Below, piece after piece: positions 21,771 through 34,729 of a DNA stretch of 64,000 nucleotides. Location: assembly GCA_026018925.1 (NCBI GenBank), contig JAKSZU010000006.1:192397449-192461448 (forward strand), read 5' to 3'. Source of the DNA: Tupaia tana (taxonomy: Eukaryota; Chordata; Mammalia; Scandentia; Tupaiidae). Below the pieces are notes generated by a model, which saw only the letters and a list, made by a program, of their open reading frames with translations, was not told where the DNA came from and did no database searches. The position numbers and the translations under genes were made by a program. Each line of letters starts with the position of its first letter. Position 1 is the stretch's first letter.

Positions 21771-23489
21771 CCAATGATCTTATCTTCTTCTCAGATAAGT
21801 GAAGGATACTGTTGGCTCCCCATTCCCAGCTCTTTTACAGGCTGGATTGTAGAATTTCCTAGACAAGAATTTACCATTGCCCCTTCTTTATCCAGGTACT
21901 TGATTTCAGTCACATGACGGTGCTTCTTTTCTAGGCCATGCAACACCACCTCAGCCAGCAACCAACTAAAACAGGCTACCAAATAGCAGACCCCACTTCA
22001 GAGTCGGATCAGTGCTACAGTACTATTTGTTCTATAGAGCTTTAAGGCTTCCTGAATGTCTCCAGCTGAGACCACATTCTTGCTCATCTTTCCAATCAGC
22101 TTTATCCTGCTAGTCTCACTTTCCTTGTCCTGAGAACAATTCCTCCTCTCTCTAATATTTTGAACAAGACTCTGGGTCCCAGGTTGTGCTTCTAGGAAAT
22201 CACCCTAAGGCAGCACACCCAAGTACTCCCTATGTCCCTTATATTGCTTTACTTTATACATGGCACCAATGACCATATTGCAAAATACATTCTTGTACTT
22301 ACCTAATGCTGGAATGCTGAGAGTTAGTTCATTAACAACCTTTATGAACCTTATAAACTTTAAATTCAAATCCTGTATTAAGTTGTATTTTCATACTCAT
22401 TCAAATTTTTTCTAGATTTCTGAATTTGTCTGTTTCTTAAATAAGAATTTATGGTTTTGATCAGCAATATTTTGGAGCCAGATCTTAACAGCTCATATTC
22501 AAAGCATCTAAATGAAAATATGTATTCTTTAGCAAAGAATATAAGTAAGAATATATTGTAACTATAGAATAATAAATGTATGCATTATTCCTAATTAGTT
22601 AGAGGCATTCCCTAGAAGGATTCAACCGGAGTTTCTGAAAATTGATTTTTAAAATAAAGTTACAAGTATTTTACTACATAGACTCATTTGGATATAAAGT
22701 CAACAAAAGACCAGAGCTTACATTTGAATTTCTTCGTTAAGGAAACACCCACAGTCAGATATGCCACATCAAAACTGTCCAGATCTCAAAATATGGATAC
22801 TTTAATTGACTTTCAGTCTCCTCAGTACATATGCTGTCTAACAGAACTCAACATGGTGAGTGTTTGCAGACAACTTTTGTCAACTATACTCCACCAAAAT
22901 AACTTAGATAATGTAACTCAAAGTCAAAGAATTTAAAGAGTTAGGAAAAATTTGAGATTGCATGCCAATTCCACAGAAGTCATTTCATTAAGAAAGATAT
23001 ATTAAGTTTTTTTTTATGTAACAAAGAGTTTGTGGTAATGAAAGCCTGTTGTCTGCTCCTTTAAAAATAAAGAAATATACAAAGAATCTCAAACATATTC
23101 AAATACAGCCTTGAAAAGATGTTTCATTCTAATTTGGGAGTACATAATGAATGTACTTCCTTGCAGCCAGCACTTAATGCCAGTGCTTTTATGGTTTATG
23201 ATGTAACGTTTGTTTCTTTTTATTCAGCAGAAAAGGTCAATGTGACTAATAATTAGAACTGTGACTCTGAGAGAAGACTGTAATTAGACTATTTTTCAAC
23301 AAATAATAAAGTGTCAGAAAAAAAGAAAGTGACTCCTTGGTGTCAGCAAAACTAGTTTACATATGGATAGAAAAAATTATTTTTTATACAAATTACACAT
23401 AGGCCACCTTCTAACTAACTAATCTAAACAAACTAATCTAATCTAACTCAAATGACAAATATTAATATAATTAATAGTAATATATATTA
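21771..23489. other. Unassigned DNA, partly single copy
   Basis: 22040-22290 has an L2-like pyrimidine-rich flavour but no secure match. 22980-23330 is repeat-free, with AT-rich homeodomain-like cores (for example 'gactaataattagaac'). No coding signal. Confidence 0.4.
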
Positions 23490-23877
23490 CTACATTAATT
23501 TATTGGGGCCTCCGTAACCACTACAAACTATGTGGTCTAAACTATAAAGATCTAGTTTCTTACAATTCTGGAAGATGAAAGTCTGAGAAAAGGAATCATC
23601 AATATTGCTTCTTCTGAGATCTCCTTTTTGCTTACAGGTGGCTATCTTCTCCCTCTGTCTTCACATGGTCTTCTCTGTGTACCTGTGTCATCTTCTAATT
23701 GCCCCTTTTAATGGCGTCAGTGGATTTAGATTAGGACCAATGAACTCATTTCATCTTGATTACCTCTTTAAAGATTCTGTGTCCAAACAGTCTCATTGTC
23801 AGTGTTTACTCTGGGGATTAAGACTTTGACATGTAAATTAGAGTAGGGGCAGAGTGAACACAATTCACCCTATTACA
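23490..23877 (-). mobile_element. ERVL-MaLR solo LTR, MLT1-type
   Basis: On the plus strand it reads as a reversed MLT1 LTR: 'ggcctccgtaaccactacaaactatgtgg', 'acaattctggaagatgaaagtc', 'ttgcttcttctgagatctcc', 'ggctatcttctccctctgtcttcacatgg', 'attacctctttaaagattctgtg', ending 'acacaattcaccctattaca'. No internal region is attached. Confidence 0.75.
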
Positions 23878-24429
23878 AGGGTAGTGGCCTAACTTTGGAG
23901 CAGGAGTCCCCCAGAGTGAGAATATATCTGGAGGGCAACATGAATGTTTCCCAGTCTTTTTATTTTATCGGAAACCAGGAAAGCATGCAAAAGTGACAAG
24001 TGAATCTTCTCTGAATCAATCGATCCTTAATTTTTACAAAATGACTCTCAATTGGCCCCAAATCTTTAAAGGAAGTAGTTATAGGTTCTCAAAAGAAACA
24101 AAAACAACTTTGAGTCAGAGACCTAATTGATATACATATAAAACTATTTCTAAAGCGAAACAGAATTGGAAGAGTGGATGCCATGTGAGGATCCTGTTAA
24201 GCAAAACATCAAGAGCAGTGCTCAATGCAGAGTCAGTCTACAAGTATTTGTTCACTGACTGTGAGATTGGCTCAGAAGAATGAATATTCCTTATAACTCT
24301 GCTGATATTAGGTGGTAGAGTGTTTCTAACCTGCTTCTTATCCAATCTCCAGCTTTATCTTTTGCCACTTTTTGTGACATGAACTTTATGAGAGAGTAAG
24401 AACAAACTGTAGGTAGTTGCATGTTCAGG

Positions 24430-24545
24430 TAATGTTGCATTCCTTTTACTCACAATGCCCTATTCTCCTTCTCTTCACACTTCCTCAAGTAACTCCTTCC
24501 AGACCCTACTTTAAGACAACTCAAATACCACTTACACCATTTTTA
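24430..24545 (+). mobile_element. L2-like fragment
   Basis: 'tttactcacaatgccc', 'acacttcctcaagtaactcc' and 'agacaactcaaataccactt' recall the L2 3' UTR. Weak. Confidence 0.35.
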
Positions 24546-24622
24546 AAATAAAGAGGTAGTAATATTTTTAAACAGATTAACCTAGCAACTATTTTAGATG
24601 ACTTGTAAAATTTAAATATAAA

Positions 24623-24623
<1 letters not shown>

Positions 24624-24655
<32 letters not shown>

Positions 24656-24659
24656 CACA
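24624..24659. repeat. (CA)n microsatellite
   Basis: CA run with one break near its right end. Confidence 0.95.
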
Positions 24660-24667
24660 CATATATA

Positions 24668-25020
24668 CAGACTATTCTTGATTTTTGATAGTTCAACTTA
24701 TGATTTTTTAACTTTTCTGATGAAGCAAAATCAATACTCATTCAGCAGAAACTATACCCACAGAGCCATTCTACGTTTCACCTTCAGTACAGTATTCAAT
24801 AAATCATATGAGACATTCAATGCTTTATTATAAAATAGGCTTTGTGAAAATGATTTTGCCCAACTGTAGGCTAATTTAAGTGTTCTAAGCACGTTTAAGG
24901 TAGGCTAGGCTAACTATGATGTTCAGTAGGTTGTGTATATTAAATACATTGTCAGATCTTGGTATTTTCAACTTATAATGGGTTTTGGGGGATGTAACCT
25001 CATTGTAAGTGGAATATTTA
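24668..25020. mobile_element. Tigger-type non-autonomous DNA transposon
   Basis: Flanked by TA (24666-24667 and 25021-25022). The interior matches a well-known primate-era Tigger derivative in order: 'agtacagtattcaataaatcatatgagacattcaatgctttattataaaatagg', 'gattttgcccaactgtaggctaat', 'aagcacgtttaaggtaggctaggctaactatgatg', then 'aacttataatgggttttggggg'. The ends are long, imperfect inverted repeats ('ttcaacttatgatttt' against 'cattgtaagt...cttataatggg'). No transposase remains. Confidence 0.85.
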
Positions 25021-25309
25021 TATATGTGTGCAATGCATATTTATGTGTATATATAAACACACATTCATACAAAATGTGTGTATTCATTTATTTATTCCCA
25101 AAGATATATTTTCTATTGTGTGTCAGACCTCCTGTAAGGTGCTAAAATATGATAATCTAGGTGATTCCATCTCTTCTGAAGCTAAACTTCTATATTCTGA
25201 TGAAATGCCAAATAATTTAAAATCTGCTTTTATCAAATTTCCAATTTATTTTTTACATCAGAAAAAAATATTTAGATACATGACCAAACCTTACTTTTTA
25301 GAAATTGTA

Positions 25310-25376
25310 TATATGTATATGATGTATGTATGTGTGTATGTATGTGTGTGTGTGTATGTGTGTGTGTATATATATG
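25310..25376. repeat. (TATG/TG)n microsatellite
   Basis: Mixed TATG, TGTG and TA units. Confidence 0.92.
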
Positions 25377-25379
25377 GCA

Positions 25380-27545
25380 CACTGATTCATTTGCCTGAGC
25401 CAGGACTTTAATGAAGAAATTATTAGTATCAAAAAATGCAGAACAAAATTACTTCATGGCAATTATTTTTATAATAATAACATAGTGGAAGTTCTTTGAA
25501 AGTTTTGCCAGTCTTAGAAAGCAATCACTTTACAAAGTAAATTTTAAAAAATGATCTATGCTAAGAAACATAACAACCTCTGAAAATGTTATATAACCAA
25601 TGACAGACTTAGAATTTCATAAATGCTTTGTTTGTCAGATAAATTGACATTAACTGGATTAAAACACAAGAGATACTTTTAAGGCATTCATATTTTTCTG
25701 TATTTTTAAAACCTTATATCAAACTGTATGCTATTTATAGAGGCTAGAAGTAATTAGACAAGTAAGAGCTGATGAATTTTCCTCAACAGGACAACACATT
25801 AAATAAAATGGTTAAATATGGCAAGTTTATAAAAAGTAATAAGTGAACCAAAGGGAAGATTGAAAAATAACCCTTGAGTTATTAGAGAAAAAGAATAACC
25901 AGGAAATAGGTAAAGAAAGTAATTGAGGAAAGGAGGTATACTCTAAAATCACTTGCCCATAATAGCAAACATTGAGATTATTTGCTTTAAATATGAAGAA
26001 ATTAAGATTCATCTGCATGATATTTTATATTTGAGTCATGAAATAAAAAATTAGTGTCATATTTTAGATCTTGACTGTATTCAGGGGAGGGGAAAGCAAT
26101 TTGGGAAAAAAAGATCATTGGCCCAAAAAGCAAAACCATCTGGTGAAGTCATGAATGACTGAGTTGAACAGCAGGGGAGCTTACTGTTAATCATTTCTAC
26201 AGTCAATTGAGAATTCTGTAGAGAATGTATTAAAGAGTAGTATAAAAAGTGCAGTGACCCAAATAAATTGCTTAAGGAAAAAATCAAAATCATTTAACAG
26301 ATACTGTATTACTTCCAAAAATGAAATAATTTTAAGAAGTAGTAAGAAGAAAAAGATGATTTTTAATTGTTGTTAATGAAGACTTTTTTCCCCAAATTTT
26401 AAAAATTCTCTACTCAATTGTGTTTTTGATAACATTCCAAAATGACAAATTTCCCTATGTCCTACTTTTAATAACCACTGAGAGATATTTTTATTGAAGT
26501 TTCTATTCTGTAACATGAAAGGACAAAATCAATCCTTAGTGATAAAAAAATAAACTCTAAAATTAAAACAATAAAATATTCTTTATAAATTAATCTTTCA
26601 TGTTATTTTCTTCAAGAATTTGTTTTTTCCTTCTTTAATTTTTTACTTGTTAGTTTGTTTAATAACGAAACACTTTAGTCTTTGCTCACATAGGATTCAG
26701 ATACCAAACTACACATTTGACTTCCCATCCTTCATAGCAGTTATATGTGGCTATAGGAATTAAATTTAAGTCAAATAGGATACACAAGAGATATATGCAA
26801 CTTCAAAGTCATTACCTTGTAGAGGAAGCCAATTGGCCATCTTCTTTCTTTTGCCTTCAATTCATGTAGAAAAGAATAATACCTAGGTGATGATGAAAAT
26901 GAACCAGGATATTATTCTATGAATAAAGTTGGATCCACAAATGACTTTCTCAAGTAGACATACACCACAAGCTTTGACCTTTCTTCTCTGACAGGAGTAT
27001 GAGAGGGTCACCACCTATCTTATTTAATGTAATTATATTTGTGGTTCACTTGTTATAGAGATGTATATTCTATCCTATCTAATATAAAAACTATGATAGT
27101 AATAAATGATACTACAATGATAAATACTCAAACTATTTGCATCAGTTTAGGAATTAGAAGATGATGAAGAAAAGGATATTGAATTGTGGGAAGCTAGTGA
27201 CCTACTTTATTCCACAGAACAGGAAAAATGCCACCTGCAAGAATTTGGAAAGCCAGCAACATAATGCTGAGCTTGTTGTTCAGAAAACTAGCTGGAAACC
27301 TCAGCAATGATGAGTGATGGTGGTTTTTTGCTTCTTTTATAAAAGTACTGTGAGATAGGAAGGAGTTTGTAGAGCCAGTTTGCAAGAAAGAACTTGAAGG
27401 AAACCGTCTCAAATGGACATCTTTCTGCCAGTGACATTCCATCCACTTTGACTGAAAGATGCATGGCCTCACAACGGCCGAAGAAGGTGGCTGCTGTTGT
27501 GATCTCAACAGCAGAAGCTAAGTCTGCCGTTTGGAGCCTTTTAAA
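25380..27545. other. Unassigned AT-rich DNA
   Basis: About 2.2 kb with no recognised repeat. 27180-27540 is slightly richer in codon-like composition but full of stops in all frames. I cannot name a parent gene for it. Confidence 0.4.
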
Positions 27546-27548
27546 AAA

Positions 27549-27807
27549 TTATCCCAGTGGATTAGGCAGTGGTCTGGTGATTAAGACAACTGGATTTCAC
27601 ATGGACAACTCTACATTTTGAGTCCTGGACACAGTAGCTTGAAAAACAAGCTAGATGCATATGCGTACATGCCCCAAACCCAGAAGAGAACAGAGAAGGG
27701 ATTGCAGTGTGATCATCCTCACTGGAGGCTGTTTTTCTCACTTTCTTTCTCCCTCACCCTACCCTGGCACATAATCTAGAGCAAATTTAAAAAGGAAAAA
27801 AAAAAAA
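27549..27807 (+). mobile_element. Old SINE, diverged
   Basis: Head 'ggattaggcagtggtctggtgattaagacaactgg'. The body keeps 'gagaagggattgcagtgtgatcat' and 'gctgtttttctcactttctttctccc', then a short A tail. No clear duplication. Confidence 0.75.
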
Positions 27808-27897
27808 TCTTCCAGAAAGATGTTTTAATCAAGTTATGTGGGGAGTGGCTCAGATTCAAAGTTCAGATTAACTTTCTACTTAAAGTTTTTACTTTTA

Positions 27898-28165
27898 AGG
27901 ACCAGTGGATGGGATTATGGTTACGTCACTGGACTCCCACGTAGTGGACCACACTTCAAGTCTCAGACGCCCCACAGCTTAAAAATCACATCTGGTGCAC
28001 GTGTGTGTATGCCCAAAGTCCCGAGACGAGAATGGAGAAGGGATTGCAGGGTTGCCATACCCACTGGAGGGCCATTTCTTGCTTTCTGTCTCTCTGTTTC
28101 TCTCTGTCTCTCCAGCAAGCACACATGCCCTATAGCAAAAATCTCTCTGAAAAAAAAAAAAAAAA
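27898..28165 (+). mobile_element. tRNA-headed SINE
   Basis: Head 'aaggaccagtggatgggattatggttacgtcactgg'. Imperfect duplication tttttaYttttaR lies at 27885-27897 and near 28164-28176. Confidence 0.85.
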
Positions 28166-29097
28166 GATTTTTATTTTTAGATGACTTTAAATTAGCCAGT
28201 ATTAAATCAAATGTGAGAGGGGTTTGAAGACATAAGCGGTAAATAAGAAAATATTTTACAGACTTCAGAACAATGAATGAAAGTACTCTCTGAGTTTGGC
28301 AACTTCCCATAAATTTTATTGGAAGCAAATAAGCTGGAATTGCAACAAATTATTGAGAGAACTGCATGGCAAAGAAGCCACAAGTCTGACCAGCAAGAGC
28401 CTGCAGTTGTCCCTAAAGCAGTGTTCATGGAGGCCATACTTCTCATCCAAATTTCTGTTGTAGCTAAGGGAGGTGATAGGAAGAAAAAGCTTATTCCACT
28501 CTAGGTAAGAAACACATCAATTTCAGGAAACTGGACCAGGAGGTCATTTTAAAGGTATAGGCATGAGTCCAGCTGAGGAATTCATTCCAGTGCCAGCACA
28601 AGAGTTTTACAATCATTACATTTCAGATTTTTGCCATCTCTGTAGAACATTGAATGCTCTCATTCTTCCTATTTTATTAACACTAGCTTATTGTTCTGGT
28701 TATTCTGTTCTAGCTCCACTGGTAGATATTGGGTGTCAGGAACACAGAATTTATGCATTAGTTTATGTCTTAACAAGTGCAAAAGGTCAAGCTCAAGCTT
28801 GACAGACAGGGACATGAATCACTTGTTTAGCCTCAATTTATCTGAGTGGGATAAATTAAAAGAAATTTGGTTACCTTCTTTGGGGGAGGACATAATGTGG
28901 TTATATATGGGAAGAAGAAACTCATGGAATGTGACTGGAGGAATAGACTGTATCATACTGTTCACAAACATCTTTTTCCTTCTAATTATATATAACATTG
29001 AAGGTTTTAACTGGCCACCTATTCACTCATCTTACATACTATGCTCAGTTTTTGTTGCAGGTAGCATGGTATATGTCCAAGCTTGGCCAATAGGACG
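28166..29097. other. Unassigned DNA with one longish open frame
   Basis: Contains a 170-codon plus-strand frame (28691-29203) that runs into an LTR, and an overlapping 79-codon frame (28563-28802). Neither shows a family motif I know. A hydrophobic stretch near residues 88-97 ('ILFTNIFFLLIIYN') is visible in the longer one. I would not call either a gene. Confidence 0.35.
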
Positions 29098-29523
29098 TGG
29101 CTATGGTTTGACTATGTCTCTCGGAAAATTATGTGTTGAAATTTGGTTCAAAGAGGTTGAAAAATGGTATAAAGAGGATGGAAACTTAATCTATGTGGTT
29201 TGAAGAGGTGAAGTTTTAGAGAGATAACTAATATTAGACAAGGTTGCAAGGGTAGGGCCCTCATTATTAAAGCTTTATAAGAAGAGGCTTTATAAGAAAA
29301 AGGAGAGAGATCAGAACTGACATACTCACTTGCTTTTCCATCAGTGATGCCCTGTGCTGCCTTAGGGCTCTGCCGAGAGCCTTCACCAGGAAGAAGGCCC
29401 TCCTCAGATACAGCCCCTCAACTCTGGATTTGCAGAATCATGAGATGTATAAACCCTTTTTTCAAAATAAATTATCCATCTGTGGTATTCAATTTCAACA
29501 ACAGAAAAAAAATGGATTAAACC
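29098..29523 (+). mobile_element. ERVL-MaLR solo LTR, MLT1/MST-type
   Basis: Reads 'tatggtttgactatgtctctc', 'agggtagggccctcattatt', 'agccttcaccaggaagaaggccctcctcag', 'ctctggatttgcagaatcatgag', then the poly(A) signal region 'ataaaccctttttt...aataaattatccatctgtgg'. Ends near 'aatggatta'. Confidence 0.75.
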
Positions 29524-29770
29524 TTGTAAAAGTTATGTAACTTCTGCCTTTTCTCCGTAAAACAAAGACATTTCTCTAGGACGTCCTCTTTCTAGTTTTT
29601 CAGTTAGTTTCTGGACAAAATAGTAATCCAGCTTTGGTAAACTACACAAAAACACCCTTGGGGATAATGAAGCAATAGAATGAATGTAACTAGGTCCCTC
29701 AATGACCGAAGGAAACAATGTCACCACAGCTAGCCTGGACTTTTACATCTAAGAGAAATATGGAAAATGG

Positions 29771-29894
29771 AGGTCCTTCAAAAAGTTCATGAAAAATGAT
29801 ACTGCTGCGTGAGTTTATTTTAGTGTGAAAAAATTTTTAAACCCAACAATACTTTTTTATAATAGTTATGTTCCACAAAGTTTTTGAAGGTGCC
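29771..29894. mobile_element. Putative MITE of the 'cttcaaaaagtt' type
   Basis: Left end 'aggtccttcaaaaagttcatg' and right end 'ccacaaagtttttgaaggtgcct' are imperfect inverted repeats about 124 bp apart. No coding content. The same end sequence, more decayed, is at 1673-1793. Confidence 0.55.
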
Positions 29895-30885
29895 TCACAA
29901 ACTTAAGGCCTTAAGCTTGTATGTCAGACTCACTCAGTGTAACATCTTAGTCTATATCCTAACACAATATATGATTTAACCTAGTAAACCAGTGACTATA
30001 AAGGACATTTAGGACGGTGAAATAAACCAAAATCTATAAAGGAATATACCTGAAAGAAAATAGTAAACTTTTATAGAACAGGCAAGGTGAAAGACTATTT
30101 CTAGTGGAAGCAAGGAAAGTATTAAAGAGTTTCTGAGAGCCCTGCTGTGATGGATGCTTTCCACACAGATGTTAGACTCAGGCACTTTTTATTTAATTTC
30201 AAAAGGTGCACCATATGTACATCTGTCTCAATAAACGATCATATTTTATAATTATAAGACTCTTTAAATCATCTGTCAGACACTTCCAGATGCCAAATAA
30301 GTCAAAACCTTCAGTGTTCAAACCTATACTCAAAATAATTTATACACCTGGGAAATCAAAGTTAATGATTTGGAAAGTATTTCTGAATGTGCCATTATAT
30401 GCCCAAAATGGAACAAAGTCTTGAGGACATGAACAAGGATAAGACATTACAACTAAAATCAAGGATATTTTACCCTTATTGAGAGCACAAGTCTAATCTA
30501 CTTTAAATAATTAAGGAAATACTTTCTATTAAAAAGGAATGCTTCTAGCTATAATCCAATTGAAAATTGTTAGCATTGATATGTAATATATACTGGTGAA
30601 TTGCAAAACAAATGATTAAGACATTATTCCTCTCAAGAAAGTAATTATAATTTGGGTGGAGATGGGTAAGAAAAGGAGAGATATAAACATATTTCACACA
30701 CAGACATACACATGCACGCAGAAATATGTACATAAATAATATAAGGCAGATATCAAAAAATAATTAAATTGTTGCAAAAGTTCCATAGATAGACTGATAA
30801 ATTATGACATCAAGATCAAGATTTCTGTTTAAATAATGATTAGGAATAGAAAACATTCATTCAACTATATATTCAACATTTTTCT
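29895..30885. other. Unassigned AT-rich DNA
   Basis: No gene or repeat recognised. Confidence 0.45.
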
Positions 30886-30900
30886 AAAAAGACATCTATT

Positions 30901-31191
30901 GGACCAGCACAGAGTGCAGTAGTTAAGCACCATGCATAGGGAGCCAGATCCCACATGCCCAACCACGGTTCTAGTCCTGCTTCAAGCAGATTGAATAACA
31001 CACCAAGGCAGGTGCACGTATGCCCAGGATCCTGACAGGATGGATATATGGAAGAGAAGGGACTGTAGTATGATCAAGCCCCATTGGTTGGAAGGATGAG
31101 TGTTTTCTTTCTCGCTCTCTCTTTTTCTCTTCCTCCGTAAAGTGCCTGTGCCCTCTAGACACTAAAAAATAAAAATAAATGAAAAATAAAT
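30901..31191 (+). mobile_element. Old SINE, subfamily with extra head segment
   Basis: Head 'ggaccagcacagagtgcagtagttaagcaccatgcatagggagccagatcccacatgc' shares the extra 'catagggagccagat' with 16326-16567. Duplication aaaaaRRcatYtatt lies at 30886-30900 and 31192-31206. Confidence 0.82.
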
Positions 31192-31206
31192 AAAAAGGCA
31201 TTTATT

Positions 31207-31909
31207 ATGCATGAAGTAGTGTGTTCTAAGTACCCTGCTTGTGACAGCAAAAATGTACTCTGAGCAAAATTTAACTCCACAATGCAGCTGCTCTGGTCAG
31301 GTTCCAGGAATGCCCAGGCAAATGAGGAAGAATGACCTAGCTCTCAAGAAGTTCACAGTCAAGAAAGGACTAGGTGAATATAGGAGACAGAACATTGCCT
31401 ATGGACACAGACAAAATGGCAAGTGAGGTCAAAGAAAAGGACAGAGTTGATAGAGAAAGAAAATAGCATAACCATATTTTGAAAAATTAGGTGAATATAG
31501 AAATAGAATAGCATTCAGTGTCAAACATCGGGAATAACAAACTGGACATAAAATATAGATAATATTTGAGAAGTACATAAGCTAATGTAAGATGTGGATT
31601 TAGAAGCAAATTATAAAATGCCAAGATAAATACTTCAATTAGTCATGGGCAGTATTATGAGAGCAGAGAGGTCAGAGGACTTCTGGAAGTCAAGGGTGGG
31701 ATTAACAAATTGTTACTGAGGGCTAATTATTTTCAAATGAATTAATAATTCCTATTTAGAGTCCATCAATCTTATCAAATTTACACCAAGATGAAGGGGG
31801 GTGGGGAAGTAATGACAGGTAGAGAAATATTTAAGGCATATATTTATAATGTCAAAGCATACAATCAAAAAGCTGACAAATAAAAAGGGTACCTATGTGT
31901 GAACTATAA
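31207..31909. other. Unassigned DNA
   Basis: 31320-31390 ('gctctcaagaagttcacagtcaag...') resembles an L2 3' fragment ('ctcatggagcttacattctag') but is too diverged to assign. Nothing else recognised. Confidence 0.4.
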
Positions 31910-31920
31910 TAATGAATGTA

Positions 31921-32197
31921 GGGACTGGCCCTATATTCTACTGGTGAAGGGATCCTGATCTAATATAGCAGACCACAATCTAAAGACTGATGGCTTGAAA
32001 AAAACAAATGACAACAAAAACAATTTTTTCAGGTGTATGTATGTGTGTGCCCAAAATACCAACAGTATTTAAAAATGGAGAAAACAGTATTAAAGTGAAA
32101 CCATGCCCCATGGGGGCGAGGTACTTTCTTTTTCTCTCTCACTCTCTATCTCTCTGGAGGGTACATGCACCCTCTGGCAATTCAAAAAAAATTTTTT
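31921..32197 (+). mobile_element. Old SINE, diverged
   Basis: Head 'gggactggccctatattctactggtgaagggatc'. The body contains an inserted 'aacaaatgacaacaaaaacaattttt'; the end is 'accctctggcaattcaaaa'. Duplication taatgaatKta lies at 31910-31920 and 32198-32208. Confidence 0.75.
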
Positions 32198-32208
32198 AAT
32201 GAATTTAA

Positions 32209-32760
32209 TGTTTGTCATCTCTGTGTACTCTTTCACCAGTCAAAAAAAAAACCCACATTAAAAAAATATATTTTATTTCAGATGTCTGATGATTTCTTAT
32301 TCTCTAATTTCTTCGGCAGCCAGCACTACCTTTGGGTTCACTTTCAAAATTAGAATTCAATAGTGTCTTGATTTACCTGAAAAGAATATACCAATACATA
32401 AATAAAATTAATTAGTTTACTGATGGTCATATAGGAGACTTGTAGGAGGGCATTTACATTCTGTATCCTACACTAAACAATGTAAAAATTAACATCAAGT
32501 TTTTGGTATATAAAATTCTCTTCCACACTTAGATCATGAATTTTATTGACCTTTCCCTCACTCTTAGATGTTTTCCCTCTCTCACCTCTTTTTCATTTTG
32601 TTATCTTCATTTCCTTCCTTTCTATTCTCAGGAGCCTGAAAGCTCATTTGTGTATCTTATGCTTAACAACATAACAATCGTATTTTTTCCTTGAGCATGT
32701 ACTAGGGGTCTTACACTCCACAATCATAGGCAAATCAAAGTATCTCAAGAAATGCTGGTT
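32209..32760. other. Unassigned AT-rich DNA
   Basis: No gene or repeat recognised. Confidence 0.45.
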
Positions 32761-32763
32761 ATT

Positions 32764-33000
32764 GGGACCAGAGATGGCATAATTGTTACATTGCTGGACT
32801 CCCACATAGTCGACCACGGTTCAAGTCCTGAACCCAGTGGTTTAAAACTCACGCCAAGCACAGGGATGTTCATGTCCCAAGAGGAGAATGAAGGAGAAGA
32901 GATTGCAGCATGACCATCCCCCCTGTATCTCTGGCAAACACAAATGCCCTAAAAATCTCTCTCTCTCTTTTTCAAAAAAAAAAAAAAAAAAAAAAAAAAA
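32764..33000 (+). mobile_element. tRNA-headed SINE with internal deletion
   Basis: Head 'gggaccagagatggcataattgttac'. The stretch between 'catccccc' and 'tgtatctctggc' is shortened, removing most of the pyrimidine block. Long A tail (32975-33000). Confidence 0.85.
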
Positions 33001-33354
33001 GAGAGACAGAAACTCTGTTTTTCTTCCTCAAAAGAATTGTTTTAACTGAGAGAATTTCCCATCCTATTATATTATGAAAGATCTTATTTTGCTTATTATT
33101 GTTTAACAGGGCCTATGTAAATTATGATATAGAATTAGAAGGTGTTGCTTCACATACACAACTTGCAAGTCTTGCTAGTGCTGTAAAAGAATGATAGAGA
33201 GTTTTTGCTTTACTTCTGGCCTTTGAATAGTATCCACTCCCCCACATTGTGATCCTTAACTAGATAAGGACCATAAGCCTTACAAAAACAGTTTTTAGAA
33301 GCTGCTTTTCTGACGCTTGAGATTTTATCAACATAACAAGACCTGGGAGGTCTT

Positions 33355-33386
<32 letters not shown>

Positions 33387-34019
33387 AGAAACTTTACCAT
33401 AACACAATAGTTTCTTACTGGAAAAGGTAAGACTATACTGAATGACAAAAGGAGGATAAAACAGTACAAGTAAGTTGTAATCATATCTTGGAAAAGTCCT
33501 TACACAGGTCTGAGAAGTTTTTATATAATTTAGTAGATCATGATAAGCCACTAAATGTTTTTGAGAAGTAGATAAAGATTGGGGTCCTCATTTAAGTAAA
33601 TTAATCTAGAAGCCAATCACAGAAAGAATTGGAAGGGAAAGAGTCAAAGTAAAAGGAGACCAATTATTATAGAAACCGTTGAAATAAAAAAAAATTTTAA
33701 AGAAGGGGGGAGATAAAAGGAACATCAAGAATCTAAGACTTGAAAAGGTCGACAACTTAGATGTTGAGGGGAAAGTAGAAACAGAATCAAAGACGACTTT
33801 GGATTTTAAGCCTGAATGACAGAGAACATCAGAGCTATTGGCAGTGATAAGGGGGCACGAAGAAAAGCCAATTGGGAAATTCTGAGTGCTTATATTAAAA
33901 TTTTGGTTTATAGAGAAAAAGTGATTTATGTAATTTTCCTGTAATCTGACCTTTCTCCGGAAACCCATGCATTTCTTATTATTGAGATAAAGGTGGAAAT
34001 CAAATGTAAAATGTGGTTT
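33001..34019. other. Unassigned DNA with a (TC)n run
   Basis: CT microsatellite at 33353-33386. The remainder has no recognised feature. Confidence 0.45.
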
Positions 34020-34036
34020 AAAATTTAGTATGGATC

Positions 34037-34300
34037 AGGACCAGCAGTTAGCGTAATGGCTGTGTCGCTGGACTCCCATGTAGTTGACCATGGATCGAGT
34101 CCCAGACCTGGTGGCTTAAACTCACACCGGCGCATGCGCATGTGTGCCTAAGATGCCGAGAGGAGAATGGAGGAGAAGGGATTGCAGCGTGGCTATTCTA
34201 CCTGGGCCAGGTGATTTCTCGCTTTTTGTCTCTCTGTCTCCCTCTGTCTTTCTAGCGAGCACACGTGCCCTATAGCAAAAACCTCTCAAAAAAAAAAAAA
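34037..34300 (+). mobile_element. tRNA-headed SINE
   Basis: Head 'aggaccagcagttagcgtaatggctgtgtcgctgg'. Imperfect duplication aaatt(t)agtWtggatca lies at 34020-34036 and 34301-34316. Confidence 0.9.
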
Positions 34301-34729
34301 AAATTAGTTTGGATCAAGTGTCTCTTGGATAAAATATGCTCTAATGGTTGATCTTTTGCTTCTGAGGAAGGATTATGGCATATTGTCTTTGTGTAAAAGG
34401 AGAGGAGACCTAAAACCTAATGCTCCTGGTGTCTTAATCTTACTCCTTTAGCAGTTCATCAATGTCCTTTGTCTTCCTGAATTCTGATTGTTCTGCCTCT
34501 AGTTATGCTAAAAGTCTGTGGTTAATATATCTCAGAATCTTACGGTTTTGGTGCAAACACTGCTGCTTGTGGTATCCGTAGATGGCTAGCTTTACCTCAG
34601 ACGTTGCTGGAGAAACATTTGTAGTCAATCTACAATTCTTATTTAACCCTAATTAAGGTAGTTCTTCTTGCAGTGCTTAGTAGGAAGTCACTTCATCTCA
34701 ACAATGATGACTGTCTTCTGGCAAGATCT

